A stretch of DNA of 64,000 nt from Microbacterium maritypicum MF109 (GCF_000455825.1 NZ_ATAO01000217.1:221758-285757); one strand, 5' to 3'; shown: positions 25,571-34,830, counted from the first letter of the stretch. Notes: generated from the sequence alone by a model not told the origin. Translations and numbers: made by a program.

Positions 25571-28465
25571 GTGAAACAGAGCTGGCGGGTCTACAAGCGC
25601 GACGTCAAGAGACTCTCCCGCGTCCCCAAAGCGTGGATCATCATCATCGGGGTGCTCATCACCCCTGCCCTGTACGCATGGTTCAACATCAACGCGTTCT
25701 GGGACCCCTACGCCCACACAGCGAACATCCGCGTGGCGGTCGTCGACCTCGACGAGGGCGCCACCTCCGACCTCACCGGCCACATCGACATCGGCGCGCA
25801 GGTGACGGAGCAGCTCGAGGACAACGACCAGCTCGGCTGGACCTTCATGGGCGAAGACGAGGCCCAGGAGGCCGTGAAGAAGGGCGACGTCTATGCGGCC
25901 ATCGTCATCCCCGCCGCATTCAGCGAAGACCTGCTCAGCATCACCAGCGGCGACTTCACGCAGCCGTCGCTGCAGTATTACGTCAACGAGAAGGCCGGGG
26001 CGATCGCGCCGAAGATCACCGACGTCGGCGCCTCCGAGCTCGACAAGCAGGTCACGAGCGCGTTCAAGGAGCAGGTGGCACTCGCGGCGACGAACGCACT
26101 CAAGGACGTCGGCGACTCCACCGAGCTGCGGCTGCTGAACGCGAGGGACAACACCCTCGATGCGTTCGACCAGGCGACACAGACACTCGCCTCGGCCCGC
26201 GAGAACCTCGCCGAGACCCAGGACGGGCTCGCCTCCTCGCGCGGCACGCTCTCGTCCGCACGGAACACGCTCGGCGACGTCGACAAGACGCTCGGCGATG
26301 TGCAGAAGTCGCTCGCCCAGACGCAGTCGATCATCGCGGAGACGCAGAAGGAGGTGATCGCGTTCAGCGACAGTGCCACCACCGCGTTCCTGCGGGGCAC
26401 GACGCTGCTCGCCGACGTCTCATCGAAGGCGAACGTCTCGATCACCCGTCTCACCCAGAGCCTCGAGCAGGCGGGGGTGCGCATCGACGCCGGGATCGAC
26501 GACGTCTCGAACGTGCTGAAGGCGAACGAGGCGGCGGTCGCCCGGCTGCAGGCGCTCCTGGACGACACCGACCTCAGCGAGGACACGAAGCAGCGCCTGA
26601 CCGAGGTCATCGCCTCGCTGCAGCAGCGCAACGCCACCGACCAGCAGCTGCTCGCCGACCTCAAGGACCTCAAGACCGCCGCCTCCGACACGGTGCGCTC
26701 CGTTCAGGCGACAGCCGACGCGGTCGACCAGGCGATGCAGGACACCCGCGACGCCTCATCGGCGATGCGCGACATCCTCACCCGCACCGTCCCCTCACTG
26801 AACAGCGCCATGTCGCAGCTGTCGGCGAGCGTCGGATCGTTCTCAGGGGCGCTGGACGCGCAGAAGGGCGTCCTCGCACAGGCCGATCAACTGCTGGCAG
26901 GGTTGGACTCGCAACTCGTCGCCACCTCGTCGGCACTGGAGAGCTTCGACAACGACCTCGCGGGCATCGAGCAGGGTCTGCAGACGTCGCGCACCGACGT
27001 CGTCGCGCTCAACGCTGCATCCGAATGGGGCCTGCTCGGTACCCTGACCGATCTGGAACCCGAGCAGATCGCCCAGTTCATCTCCTCTCCGGTCGAGGTC
27101 GACGAGCACCTGGTGTTCCCGGTCGACACCTACGGGTCGGCGATGGCCGCGCTCTTCACGAACCTCTCGCTGTGGATCGGCTCCTTCGTGCTGATGGTGA
27201 TCTTCCGCGTCGAGGTCGACACGGAGGGCGTCGAGGGCGTCACGGTGCGCGAGGCCTACTTCGGCCGCTTCTTCCTCTTCGCGACGCTCGCCGTGGGCCA
27301 GGCGCTGATCGTGTGCATCGGAAACCTCATCATCGGCGTGCAGACCGTGAGCGCCGCCGCGTTCGTTGGCACCGGTGTGCTCATCGCCCTCGCGTACGTG
27401 AGCATCATCTACGCCCTCTGCGTCGCGTTCGGGCACGTCGGCCGCGGTCTGTGCATCCTGCTGGTGATCATGCAGATCCCCGGTGCGTCCGGCCTGTACC
27501 CGATCGAGCTGATGCCCGGATTCTTCCGTGCGATCTATCCCCTCCTCCCCTTCTCCTACGGCATCGACGCCATGCGGGAGACGATCGGGGGCTTCTACGA
27601 CGGCCACTACTGGCGCTTCCTCGGCGCCCTCGCCGTGTTCGTCGCCCTCGCCTTCCTCCTCGGACTCGTCCTGCGTCGCCGCCTCGCGAACTTCACCCTG
27701 CTCTTCAACCGGCAGGTGCTCTCGACCGACCTCCTCATCGGCGAGAAGGTGCAGGTCGTCGGCAGCGGATACCGGCTCACCGACGTCATCCGGGCGCTGT
27801 CGAACCGCGCCGAGTACCGCGACGACCTCGCTCGGCGGGCCGAGCCGTTCACACGCCGCTACCCGACGCTGCTGAAGGCGACAGTGCTCACGGGTGTCGC
27901 GGGGCTCGTCGTTCTCGGCGTCCTCACCTGGGCGCTCCCCGGATCGAAAGCGCTGCTGCTGGGACTGTGGACCCTCTGGATACTGCTCGTGATCGGGTTC
28001 CTCGTGGCCATCGAGTACATCAAGCACAGCTTCGAGCACGGCGCAGAGGTCGCTGCTCTCGACGACGCCGAACTGCGCCAGCTCGCTCTCGCCGGCCCCG
28101 CCGGCCCTGCAGCGGTTCTGCGACCCACGGCTGATGAGTCGTCCGCCACCGTCCCGTACGTACCGGTCGCCCCGGTCGCACCGGTCGCACCCGCTGAGGC
28201 GGATGACCGGGACACCTCCGAGGCGCCGCTCGCCGGCGCCGAGGCCGACGCACTGCTCACGGAGTGGTTCGATCCGGAAGCACAGTCGGAGACCACCGGC
28301 GACACGGAAGCGGAACCGGAGGCCGACCCCGCGGCTTCCGAGCCGACGGAGGAAGCGACCGCCACCGAGGCGGCAGACGACCCGCTCCCCCCGGAGGAAG
28401 AGGCACCCACCGCAGACGACGAGCCCGCCGACGACGAGCCCACAGAAGGGGAGGACCGCGCGTGA
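25571..28465 (+). CDS. YhgE/Pip domain membrane protein, large form
   Basis: A 964-residue membrane protein of the YhgE/Pip (phage infection protein) family. One N-terminal helix (WIIIIGVLITPALYAWFNINAFWDPY) is followed by an outer region of about 500 residues rich in Ala/Asp/Gln coiled coil. Five ABC-2-like C-terminal helices follow (from about residue 525: ALFTNLSLWIGSFVLMVIF), and residues 840-964 are an acidic Pro/Ala/Glu tail. In lactococci Pip is a phage receptor, but in actinobacteria the role is unknown, with export or envelope functions suspected. Its stop overlaps the next start by four bases. Confidence 0.88.
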   Translation: MKQSWRVYKRDVKRLSRVPKAWIIIIGVLITPALYAWFNINAFWDPYAHTANIRVAVVDLDEGATSDLTGHIDIGAQVTEQLEDNDQLGWTFMGEDEAQEAVKKGDVYAAIVIPAAFSEDLLSITSGDFTQPSLQYYVNEKAGAIAPKITDVGASELDKQVTSAFKEQVALAATNALKDVGDSTELRLLNARDNTLDAFDQATQTLASARENLAETQDGLASSRGTLSSARNTLGDVDKTLGDVQKSLAQTQSIIAETQKEVIAFSDSATTAFLRGTTLLADVSSKANVSITRLTQSLEQAGVRIDAGIDDVSNVLKANEAAVARLQALLDDTDLSEDTKQRLTEVIASLQQRNATDQQLLADLKDLKTAASDTVRSVQATADAVDQAMQDTRDASSAMRDILTRTVPSLNSAMSQLSASVGSFSGALDAQKGVLAQADQLLAGLDSQLVATSSALESFDNDLAGIEQGLQTSRTDVVALNAASEWGLLGTLTDLEPEQIAQFISSPVEVDEHLVFPVDTYGSAMAALFTNLSLWIGSFVLMVIFRVEVDTEGVEGVTVREAYFGRFFLFATLAVGQALIVCIGNLIIGVQTVSAAAFVGTGVLIALAYVSIIYALCVAFGHVGRGLCILLVIMQIPGASGLYPIELMPGFFRAIYPLLPFSYGIDAMRETIGGFYDGHYWRFLGALAVFVALAFLLGLVLRRRLANFTLLFNRQVLSTDLLIGEKVQVVGSGYRLTDVIRALSNRAEYRDDLARRAEPFTRRYPTLLKATVLTGVAGLVVLGVLTWALPGSKALLLGLWTLWILLVIGFLVAIEYIKHSFEHGAEVAALDDAELRQLALAGPAGPAAVLRPTADESSATVPYVPVAPVAPVAPAEADDRDTSEAPLAGAEADALLTEWFDPEAQSETTGDTEAEPEADPAASEPTEEATATEAADDPLPPEEEAPTADDEPADDEPTEGEDRA

Positions 28466-30642
28466 AGGACATCCTGCACCTGACGGCCCGCGACATGCGT
28501 CACGCGACCCAGAACGTGATGGCGTGCATCGTCCTGTTCGGCCTGGTCGTCATCCCCTCCCTGTTCACCTGGTTCAACGTCATCGCCAGCTGGGACCCGT
28601 TCGCGAACACCAAGGACCTGAAGATCGCCGTCGCCAGCACCGACGCCGGGTACGAGAGCGACCTGGTCCCGATCCGGGTGAACGTCGGCGAGCAGGTCCT
28701 CTCCCAGCTCCGCGGGAACGAGCAGCTCGACTGGGTGATCACCGATGAGCACGACGCGATCGATGGGACCAAGTCGGGCGAGTACTACGCCGCCATCGTG
28801 CTGCCCGAGACGTTCAGCGCCGACATGCTGACGTTCTACGCCGACGGCGGCGACCGCACGCACATCGCGCTCTACACGAACGAGAAGAAGAACGCCCTGG
28901 CGCCGAAGATCACCGGCCAGGGCGCGGAGGGGGTGTCGTCCGCGATCAGCGACACGTTCGCCGAGACACTCGGCGACGTGGCGCTCGGCCTCGTCTCGTC
29001 GATGTCGGACTACCTCACCGATGAAGACACGCAGGCGACGCTCACGCGCATCGAGACTCGACTGGGAAGCGTGGGCGCTCAGCTGCGCTCGGGCGCGCGC
29101 ACGGCCGACACGTTCACGGCCCTGCTCGAGACGAGCCGACCGCTGCTGGACAGCGCGTCGGCCCTGGTCGACGAGGCCGGCGACGCGTTCTCGGACACCT
29201 CGGGCGCTCTCGGCAGCGGAGTGGATGCGGCGAGCACGCTGAAATCGACCCTGCAGACGGCGGCGCAGTCGCTGGCGGACGCCCTCGCGGCCACATCGAA
29301 CAGCTACGACGCGGTGGGCCAGCGCATCGACGAGCTCTACGCAGGTGCCGCCTCGCTCAGCGGCAGCCAGGTGCAGGCGATCACCACGCTCGCGGAGCGC
29401 GTGCAGCAGCAGATCGATCAGTATGCCGCGGTGAAGAACACGCTGGTGACGCAGGTCGGACCGAACCTTCCCGAATCCGCCCAGCCCGACTTCGACGCCG
29501 TGATCAGCCGACTCGACGAGGCGATCGCGCGGCAGCAGGCGCTGCAGCAGCGCCTGCAGACTGCGGCGACCGAGATCGCGGCCGGCAACGACTCGGCACA
29601 GAGCTCGCACCAGGAGATCACGGCGGCGATCGCCGAGGCCAAGAAGGCGATCGCCGACGCCCGGAGCACCTACGACGACGGGCTGAAGGCGCAGCTGAAC
29701 GCCCTGTCGTCCACGCTCACGCAGATCGGGTCCGATGTGTCGGCGATCCGCTCCGACCTGTCCGGCATCACCTCCGGGCTGTCCGGAGCATCCGACTCCG
29801 TGCTGTCGACGCTGTCGCGAGCGCAGGAGGCCACGACGCAGCTGTCCGCATCGTTGAACGCCCTGGCCGACAGGTTCGACACCGTGCAGCAGTCGATCGC
29901 GAAGGCCGCGGACACCGGCGATCTCAGCGCGCTGATCGGCGCCGATCCGGGTGTGCTGGCCACGTCGCTCGCCGAGCCCGTGCGCCTCGATCGCACCGCG
30001 GTCTTCCCCGTGGCCGGGTTCGGTGCGGCCATGGCCCCGCTGTACATGATCCTCGCCCTGTGGGTCGGTGCCCTTCTGATGACGGTGACGATCCGCGTCG
30101 ATCTGAACGCCGAGACGCTCCCCGACCGCCCCGAACTCACGCCGACGCAGAAGTACCTCGGCCGCTACGGCATCTTCGGTCTGGTCGGTCTCGCGCAGAG
30201 CACGTTGCTGACGCTCGGCCTGATCCTCTTCGTCCAGATCGAACCCGCGCATCCGCTTCTGCTGATCCTGGCCGGGTGGGCGATCTCGACCGTGTTCACG
30301 CTCATCGTGTACACGGCGGTGGTCGCGTTCGGCAACGCGGGCAAGGCGCTCGCCGTGCTGCTGCTCGTGATCCAGATCTCCGGGTCGGGCGGTGCGTACC
30401 CCCTGCAGCTGCTTCCGGACTGGTTCCAGAGCGTCAGTCCCTTCCTCCCCGCGACCTATGCCGTGAACATGGTGAGATCGGCGATCGCCGGCGTCTACCA
30501 GGCCGACTTCTGGTGGGCGCTCGGCGCACTCGCGCTGTTCATCGTTCCGGCGCTGCTCCTCGGACTCGTGCTGCGGCGTCCGTTGATGACCTACAACCGC
30601 AAACTGGTCGAGGCGCTCGCGTCGACCAAGCTGATGTCCTGA
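28462..30642 (+). CDS. YhgE/Pip domain membrane protein, second paralogue
   Basis: A 726-residue relative of the preceding protein, starting at the GTG that overlaps its stop. The same layout appears: helix one (CIVLFGLVVIPSLFTWFNVIASWDPFANTKDLKIAV), a long coiled-coil outer region with many Ala/Gln/Ser heptads, and a five-helix C-terminal block (MILALWVGALLMTVTI ... LLLVIQISGSGGAYPLQLLPDWFQSVSPFLPATYAVN). It lacks the acidic tail. The tight coupling of two paralogues suggests a heteromeric membrane complex. The TetR gene follows after 25 bases. Confidence 0.9.
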   Translation: MKDILHLTARDMRHATQNVMACIVLFGLVVIPSLFTWFNVIASWDPFANTKDLKIAVASTDAGYESDLVPIRVNVGEQVLSQLRGNEQLDWVITDEHDAIDGTKSGEYYAAIVLPETFSADMLTFYADGGDRTHIALYTNEKKNALAPKITGQGAEGVSSAISDTFAETLGDVALGLVSSMSDYLTDEDTQATLTRIETRLGSVGAQLRSGARTADTFTALLETSRPLLDSASALVDEAGDAFSDTSGALGSGVDAASTLKSTLQTAAQSLADALAATSNSYDAVGQRIDELYAGAASLSGSQVQAITTLAERVQQQIDQYAAVKNTLVTQVGPNLPESAQPDFDAVISRLDEAIARQQALQQRLQTAATEIAAGNDSAQSSHQEITAAIAEAKKAIADARSTYDDGLKAQLNALSSTLTQIGSDVSAIRSDLSGITSGLSGASDSVLSTLSRAQEATTQLSASLNALADRFDTVQQSIAKAADTGDLSALIGADPGVLATSLAEPVRLDRTAVFPVAGFGAAMAPLYMILALWVGALLMTVTIRVDLNAETLPDRPELTPTQKYLGRYGIFGLVGLAQSTLLTLGLILFVQIEPAHPLLLILAGWAISTVFTLIVYTAVVAFGNAGKALAVLLLVIQISGSGGAYPLQLLPDWFQSVSPFLPATYAVNMVRSAIAGVYQADFWWALGALALFIVPALLLGLVLRRPLMTYNRKLVEALASTKLMS

Positions 30643-30667
30643 TCCCCGCGCCCCCGAAGGACCCGAA

Positions 30668-31285
30668 GTGACCGCACCGAACCCGCCGCGTCGACGCGAC
30701 GCCCTGGCCAACCGGGAAGCCCTGCTGCGCGCGGCGCAGTCGGTGCTCGCGACCAACCCCACGGCGTCGCTCGATGTCATCGCGCAGGCGGCAGGCCTCA
30801 CCCGCCGCGCCGTCTACGGACACTTCGCCGACCGCGACAGCCTGCTCCGCGAGGTGATCGCGGTCGGTGCGCAGCGGTTCAACGCGATCGCCGAGACGAC
30901 CGACGAGTCCGACCCCCGGGTGACCCTGGCACGGATGGCGACGCGGCTGTGGCGGGAGGCCTCCGCCGTGCGCGCCTCGGCCAACATCGCCCTCGACGAT
31001 GCGCATCTGGCCGATACGGTGCTCGCCCTGGCGCCGCTGCGTCGCCGCATCCGCGATCTGACCAGCGTCGGAGTGGACTCGGGGGCGTTCCGGGGAGACA
31101 TGCCGGCCGATCTGCTCGCCTTCCTCATCGAGGAGACCGCCAGAGCAACGCTGCGCGAACTGCGGCTCACCACGACCGACGCCGATTCGACCGTCGTCCG
31201 CGTGGTGCTGAGCATCGTGGGCCTCTCATGGACCGAGCAGGCCGAGCTCATCGCCGCGCACCCCGAGGTCTTCGCGCAGGACTGA
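30668..31285 (+). CDS. TetR family regulator of the YhgE operon
   Basis: A 205-residue repressor starting with GTG, six bases after AAGGA. The helix-turn-helix reads RDALANREALLRAAQSVLATNPTASLDVIAQAAGLTRRAVYGHFADRDSLLREV. The C-terminal ligand domain is of a kind common in actinobacteria. As third gene of the YhgE pair operon it probably feeds back on the palindrome upstream of 25571. Confidence 0.9.
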   Translation: MTAPNPPRRRDALANREALLRAAQSVLATNPTASLDVIAQAAGLTRRAVYGHFADRDSLLREVIAVGAQRFNAIAETTDESDPRVTLARMATRLWREASAVRASANIALDDAHLADTVLALAPLRRRIRDLTSVGVDSGAFRGDMPADLLAFLIEETARATLRELRLTTTDADSTVVRVVLSIVGLSWTEQAELIAAHPEVFAQD

Positions 31286-31297
31286 ACCCTGCGTCCC

Positions 31298-31342
31298 ACA
31301 CCGAGAGCTGCGACACCGAGATCTGCGACACCGAGATCTGCG
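31298..31342. repeat. Three tandem 15-bp repeats
   Basis: ACACCGAGAGCTGCG is followed directly by two copies of ACACCGAGATCTGCG. They start 13 bases after the TetR stop, in a 126-bp non-coding gap that ends at the BLUF gene stop. No start codon or ribosome site indicates translation. They may be a slippage product or part of a terminator region. Confidence 0.7.
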
Positions 31343-31411
31343 CGCAGTGCGGGGCTCTGGAGCAGGGCCGAGGGACTGTTCCCGGCCCGCCCGACCCGGA
31401 CGCGTGACCGC

Positions 31412-31936
31412 TCAGACGATCGCGTCGTCGTGCCGCGGCACCCCGTCCTCATCCAGGACCTCATCCGGGTCCGTCTCCACCGACGATGAGGACCGATCAT
31501 CCGCGCGCACACGGAACCAGAGCGTGAGCTCGGTCAACGCTCTCACCGCTGTGCCGACATCCGATCCCGTATCCAGATCTGCGAAGGAGTCCCGGTACCC
31601 GGTGGGAGCACTCGCGCGGCGCTGCAGTGGCCGATACCCCATGGTCCAGTCCGCGAACCGACGCTCGCGGATCGGTTCCTCCAGGAGCACCCGCAGACCA
31701 TGGTGTCGGGAATCCCCTCGGATGCTCTCGAGCACGCGCGCCACGGTGTCCGGATTCCCTTCCAGCACCTGAATGAACCGCCCCTCCCGGTGAAGGAGCA
31801 TCCCGGTGATGCCCCGTCGAAGATTGAGACGTCGACACACGGTCAGCAGATGCTCGAGAGCCGTCGCGCGAAGCGGCTGAGACGCGGTGCTCGTGTACAC
31901 CAAGGAGATCAACCCGGGTGCCGTGCCGCCGTTCAC
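31412..31936 (-). CDS. BLUF-domain blue-light photoreceptor (single-domain type)
   Basis: A 174-residue protein whose residues 9-105 form a BLUF domain, which binds FAD and switches hydrogen bonding under blue light. The key photochemical residues are all present: Tyr14 (LVYTS), Asn38 (RRLNLRRGITGML), Gln56 (GRFIQVLEG), and the RRFADWTMGY segment with the conserved Trp and Met. The last 60 residues form an acidic, probably disordered tail. With no output domain it must act through a partner. The start overlaps the stop of the upstream small gene by four bases, so that partner may be its product. Confidence 0.92.
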   Translation of the reverse strand: MNGGTAPGLISLVYTSTASQPLRATALEHLLTVCRRLNLRRGITGMLLHREGRFIQVLEGNPDTVARVLESIRGDSRHHGLRVLLEEPIRERRFADWTMGYRPLQRRASAPTGYRDSFADLDTGSDVGTAVRALTELTLWFRVRADDRSSSSVETDPDEVLDEDGVPRHDDAIV

Positions 31937-32217
31937 AGCGCCACCCCCTGCTCACCGTCGTGGACCGTCGGCGAGGGCTCCCCCGTCAGCTGCTCCACCG
32001 CGTTCGTGGCTGCTGCCAGCGTCGCGAAGTCGCCGAGCATACGGGACCGGGCGTCGAACGCGCGATACGCGCCGCCCGCCTGCCTGTCGACATATCCGAG
32101 GAAGTCGCCGCGGCGGCTCCCGACGTGGAAGCCCTCCTCGACGCACGCCCAGAGGACGTCATGATCAGGTGGGGCAGAGTGCGGCACCCCAGCAGAATAT
32201 GCGTGCGGCGCGCTCAC
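31933..32217 (-). CDS. Small protein coupled to BLUF, unknown function
   Basis: A 94-residue protein, GTG start with AAGGGGAG upstream. Residues 20-80 (VLWACVEEGFHVGSRRGDFLGYVDRQAGGAYRAFDARSRMLGDFATLAAATNAVEQL) look like a small mixed alpha/beta domain that I have seen in short actinobacterial proteins, without known activity. It overlaps the BLUF start by four bases, so the two are probably made in equal amounts. It is a candidate binding partner or effector of the photoreceptor. Confidence 0.75.
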   Translation of the reverse strand: MSAPHAYSAGVPHSAPPDHDVLWACVEEGFHVGSRRGDFLGYVDRQAGGAYRAFDARSRMLGDFATLAAATNAVEQLTGEPSPTVHDGEQGVAL

Positions 32218-32250
32218 CGCGCTCCCCTTTACAGCGGCCCCGCGGGTGCG

Positions 32251-32601
32251 CTAAGCGCGGGTACCGTGCTCGATGTCGATGTCGACCGCGGGAATCCCGA
32301 ATCCGCCGTCGTCCTCGTCGTCGCCGGGGGTCCGCTGCGGGAACAGGGGGTGCATGCGGATCTGGGCGGCGTCTTCGGAGAAGTCGGGGTCATCGCCGTC
32401 GGAGGTCTGCGGACCGACGAGCAGATCGTTGCCGACGCCGACGATCAGGTCAGCGGAGTCCTTCTTCCCGTCCACCACGATGGGAAGCCGCAGAGCCGCC
32501 GACTCCCCTTCACTCGCGAGGGCGGCGGCGAGAGCGACGAGCGCCTCGGCGACGTCGTCCGTCGTGACCACCTGTTGGCCTGCGTACGATACGAGTTTCA
32601 T
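32251..32601 (-). CDS. Hypothetical protein, first gene of the BLUF operon
   Basis: A 116-residue protein starting MKLVSYAGQQVVTTDDVAEALVALAAALASEGESAALRLPIVVDG. Residues 1-70 look like a compact alpha/beta fold; the rest is acidic with DDPDFSEDAAQIRMHPLFP and GDDEDDGG. I do not recognise a family. The ATG at 32601 fits protein-like composition, whereas the longer upstream frame is Arg-rich and is rejected. It ends 33 bases before the next gene. It is divergent from the ThrE-type gene, sharing a 138-bp promoter region. Confidence 0.65.
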   Translation of the reverse strand: MKLVSYAGQQVVTTDDVAEALVALAAALASEGESAALRLPIVVDGKKDSADLIVGVGNDLLVGPQTSDGDDPDFSEDAAQIRMHPLFPQRTPGDDEDDGGFGIPAVDIDIEHGTRA

Positions 32602-32739
32602 GTCTTCGACGGTGCCATCACGCGGGGCAGGCCCCAAGGGGGTTGTGCGGACCACGTCCGACGCGCTAACCGCGAGCGAGTGCGCCCACGACCGGACAGC
32701 CTTCCCCCGATCACGCGCCCGGGCGGGAGAATGGAGCAT

Positions 32740-34140
32740 ATGTCCGCGAGATCCCGCCGGCCGCTGTTCTCCTCCGTGCGCCGTCTGCTGCACACCGATC
32801 CCTCGGCCGTCGCGCACACCGAGGCGATGCCCGTCATCGACGAGCGCACGGTCCCCCGGGTGCTCGATCTCGCGACCCGCATCGGTGAATCGATGTTCGC
32901 CGTCGGCGCCTCAGCACACGAGGTCACGCTCGCGATCACCCGTGTGTGTGATGCCTACGGGATGCGGGGCGTGCAGGTCGACGTCACCTACAACTCGATC
33001 ACGGTGTCGTTCCATCTGAGCGGCGAGGTCTGGCCCGAGACCCTCGTGCGCGTCGTGCGTGTCACCGCTCCCGATCACGCGAAGCTGCAGCGCGTGCAGG
33101 CCCTGGTCGCCGACATCGACGGCGGCCTCGACCTCGAATCCGCGCGCACCACGTTCCGCGCCATCCGGCGGGTGCCGTTCCGCTACCAGCAGCCGGTCGT
33201 GATCGTCGCGCGCGCCCTGCTCGCCGTCGGCGTCAGCATCATGCTCGGCGCCGCCCCGATCATCGTCGGTCTCACGTTCGTCGCGGCGCTGTGCGCGGCA
33301 CTGACACAGGCGGGGCTCGCGCGACTCCGGGTGCCGCTGTTCTTCAGCCAGATCGCCGGAGGATTCGTGACCACGGTCGTGGCTGTCGTGGTCTCCGCGC
33401 TCGGTACCGCCGGGATCGAACCGTTCGTCGGCATCCGCCCGTCGATCATCGTCGCCTCCGGCATCGTGCTGATGCTCGCCGGCCTGACCGTGGTCGGCGC
33501 CGCGCAGGACGCGATCGACGGCTTCGCCCTCACGGCCGGCGGACGCATCCTCGATCTCACCATGCAGACCCTCGGCGTGGTGATCGGCATCCTCGTCGGC
33601 CTGGAACTCGGCGGCGTCCTGGGCTTCACCATGGACCTCCCCGACGACCCCGCGCCGTTCGGACCGCTCGTGAACCAGTTCGCCGGAGCGATCATCATCG
33701 CGGTCGCCGTAGCCGTGTTCAACGGTGCCGGCATACGGATCATCCTCGTCAGCGCGCTGCTCAGCGCTGTCACCCTCGCCGGCTACTCGACATCGGTGGC
33801 GCTGAACCTGCACCCCGCGGCGGCGAGCGCGGTCGGTGCCCTGCTGGCGAGCTTCCTCGGGATGCTGATCGCACGCAACCTGCACGTGCCCTCGGTCGCG
33901 GTGACCACCGCCGCGATCGTGCCGCTCGTCCCCGGAGTCGCGGTGTTCCAGGGGCTGCTCGAGATGGTCCACGCCGCCGGCACCTCCACGGGCATGCTGC
34001 TCGCGGGGGGATCGCTCATCGATGCGGCGGTCATCGGCATCGGCCTGGCCTCCGGCGCCTCGCTCGGCCTCTATCTCGGCACCCCGGTGCGTGCCACGCT
34101 CGCGAGCGTGGCGAAGACGCGGGCCCGCGTCCGCCGCTGA
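32740..34140 (+). CDS. Threonine/serine exporter, ThrE family
   Basis: A 466-residue membrane protein of the ThrE family, known in Corynebacterium to export threonine and serine. The soluble N-terminal part has the conserved LATRIGESMFAVGASAHEVTLAITRVCDAYGMRGVQVDVTYNSI block, including a protease-like-fold region of unknown role. About ten helices follow from residue 150 (ARALLAVGVSIMLGAAPIIVGLTFVAALCAALTQAGL), in two DUF1212/DUF3815-like halves. Two ATGs nine bases apart are possible; 32740 is given. It is a single-gene unit followed by a repeat-rich gap. Confidence 0.88.
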   Translation: MSARSRRPLFSSVRRLLHTDPSAVAHTEAMPVIDERTVPRVLDLATRIGESMFAVGASAHEVTLAITRVCDAYGMRGVQVDVTYNSITVSFHLSGEVWPETLVRVVRVTAPDHAKLQRVQALVADIDGGLDLESARTTFRAIRRVPFRYQQPVVIVARALLAVGVSIMLGAAPIIVGLTFVAALCAALTQAGLARLRVPLFFSQIAGGFVTTVVAVVVSALGTAGIEPFVGIRPSIIVASGIVLMLAGLTVVGAAQDAIDGFALTAGGRILDLTMQTLGVVIGILVGLELGGVLGFTMDLPDDPAPFGPLVNQFAGAIIIAVAVAVFNGAGIRIILVSALLSAVTLAGYSTSVALNLHPAAASAVGALLASFLGMLIARNLHVPSVAVTTAAIVPLVPGVAVFQGLLEMVHAAGTSTGMLLAGGSLIDAAVIGIGLASGASLGLYLGTPVRATLASVAKTRARVRR

Positions 34141-34167
34141 TCGGCGCCCACGGTGTTAGCTGCTCGT

Positions 34168-34245
34168 CGAGTGCACGGGATCTCGCCGAATGCACGGGGG
34201 GTTCGCGTCGACAGACCGTGCACTCGCGCGCACGCCGTGCACTCG
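34168..34245. repeat. Four-copy GTGCAC palindromic element downstream of the ThrE gene
   Basis: CGAGTGCACGG (34168) and CGAATGCACGG (34187) are followed by two copies of CCGTGCACTCG, the reverse complement of the first (34216, 34235). Both pairs are 19 bp apart, giving a symmetric structure centred near 34206 that can fold into a long hairpin. It lies in the 273-bp gap after the exporter. It may be a terminator, a REP-like repeat or a binding array. Confidence 0.7.
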
Positions 34246-34413
34246 GTGAACCGCGAGCACCGCGGGTTGAGCAATATATCGGTTCGGATTACAATTCCAG
34301 TGAATTCTGGCGGGCTGAAGAGCGCCCGTTGACCGCGCGGACGCATGCCCCGCGCCGCGCGGGGTGGTGCGCTCCTCGGCAGCCGATACCGGTCCACCGA
34401 TGGGAGTGTTGAG

Positions 34414-34830
34414 TTGTTCACAATGCCCGATCCCCGATTCGAGCTGAGGAAGATCACCGATACCGAGTGGCTGATCCTCGATCACCGCTATGCCCAGAAT
34501 GACTCGCGACGCACGGTCGCGTGCATCTATGAGGTCGATGCCGCGGAGGTGGAGGTCGTCTGGCTACGAGACCTCCCGCTCGCGAGTTCGTACATGACTG
34601 CCGCCGACGTGTGGGAAGACGTCCAGCGGTTCCATGCGCCGCGCCGCGCCGCGCCGGCCGACCGATCCCGATCCCGCATCATCCGCCCCTCGCGACCGCC
34701 TGACCGGGCGATCACGCTCACGCAGGCGGGATTCTCCGCTCGCTCGCGCACGCCTGTCAACGGGCAGACGTGCACGCCTCACAGAGGCAAGACTGGGCGA
34801 TCAATCCACCTCGGCGAACGGAGAACATGA
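34414..34830 (+). CDS. Small hypothetical protein
   Basis: A 138-residue protein I do not recognise. Residues 4-65 (MPDPRFELRKITDTEWLILDHRYAQNDSRRTVACIYEVDAAEVEVVWLRDLPLASSYMTAADVWEDVQRF) look like a compact, conserved-style alpha/beta domain. The tail is basic and low in structure (many Arg, Ser, Pro). A TTG start at 34414 is favoured because GGGAG lies seven bases before it; ATG 34423 is the alternative. Its stop shares bases with the next start (TGATG). Confidence 0.6.
   Translation: MFTMPDPRFELRKITDTEWLILDHRYAQNDSRRTVACIYEVDAAEVEVVWLRDLPLASSYMTAADVWEDVQRFHAPRRAAPADRSRSRIIRPSRPPDRAITLTQAGFSARSRTPVNGQTCTPHRGKTGRSIHLGERRT

Noticed and set aside
25571..30642. Phage receptor or anti-phage system based on the name phage infection protein
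   Set aside because: The YhgE/Pip name comes from lactococcal phage work; nothing near these genes indicates a phage or defence function.
31286..31411. CRISPR-like repeats
   Set aside because: Only three adjacent 15-bp copies without spacers and without cas genes; a simple tandem repeat.
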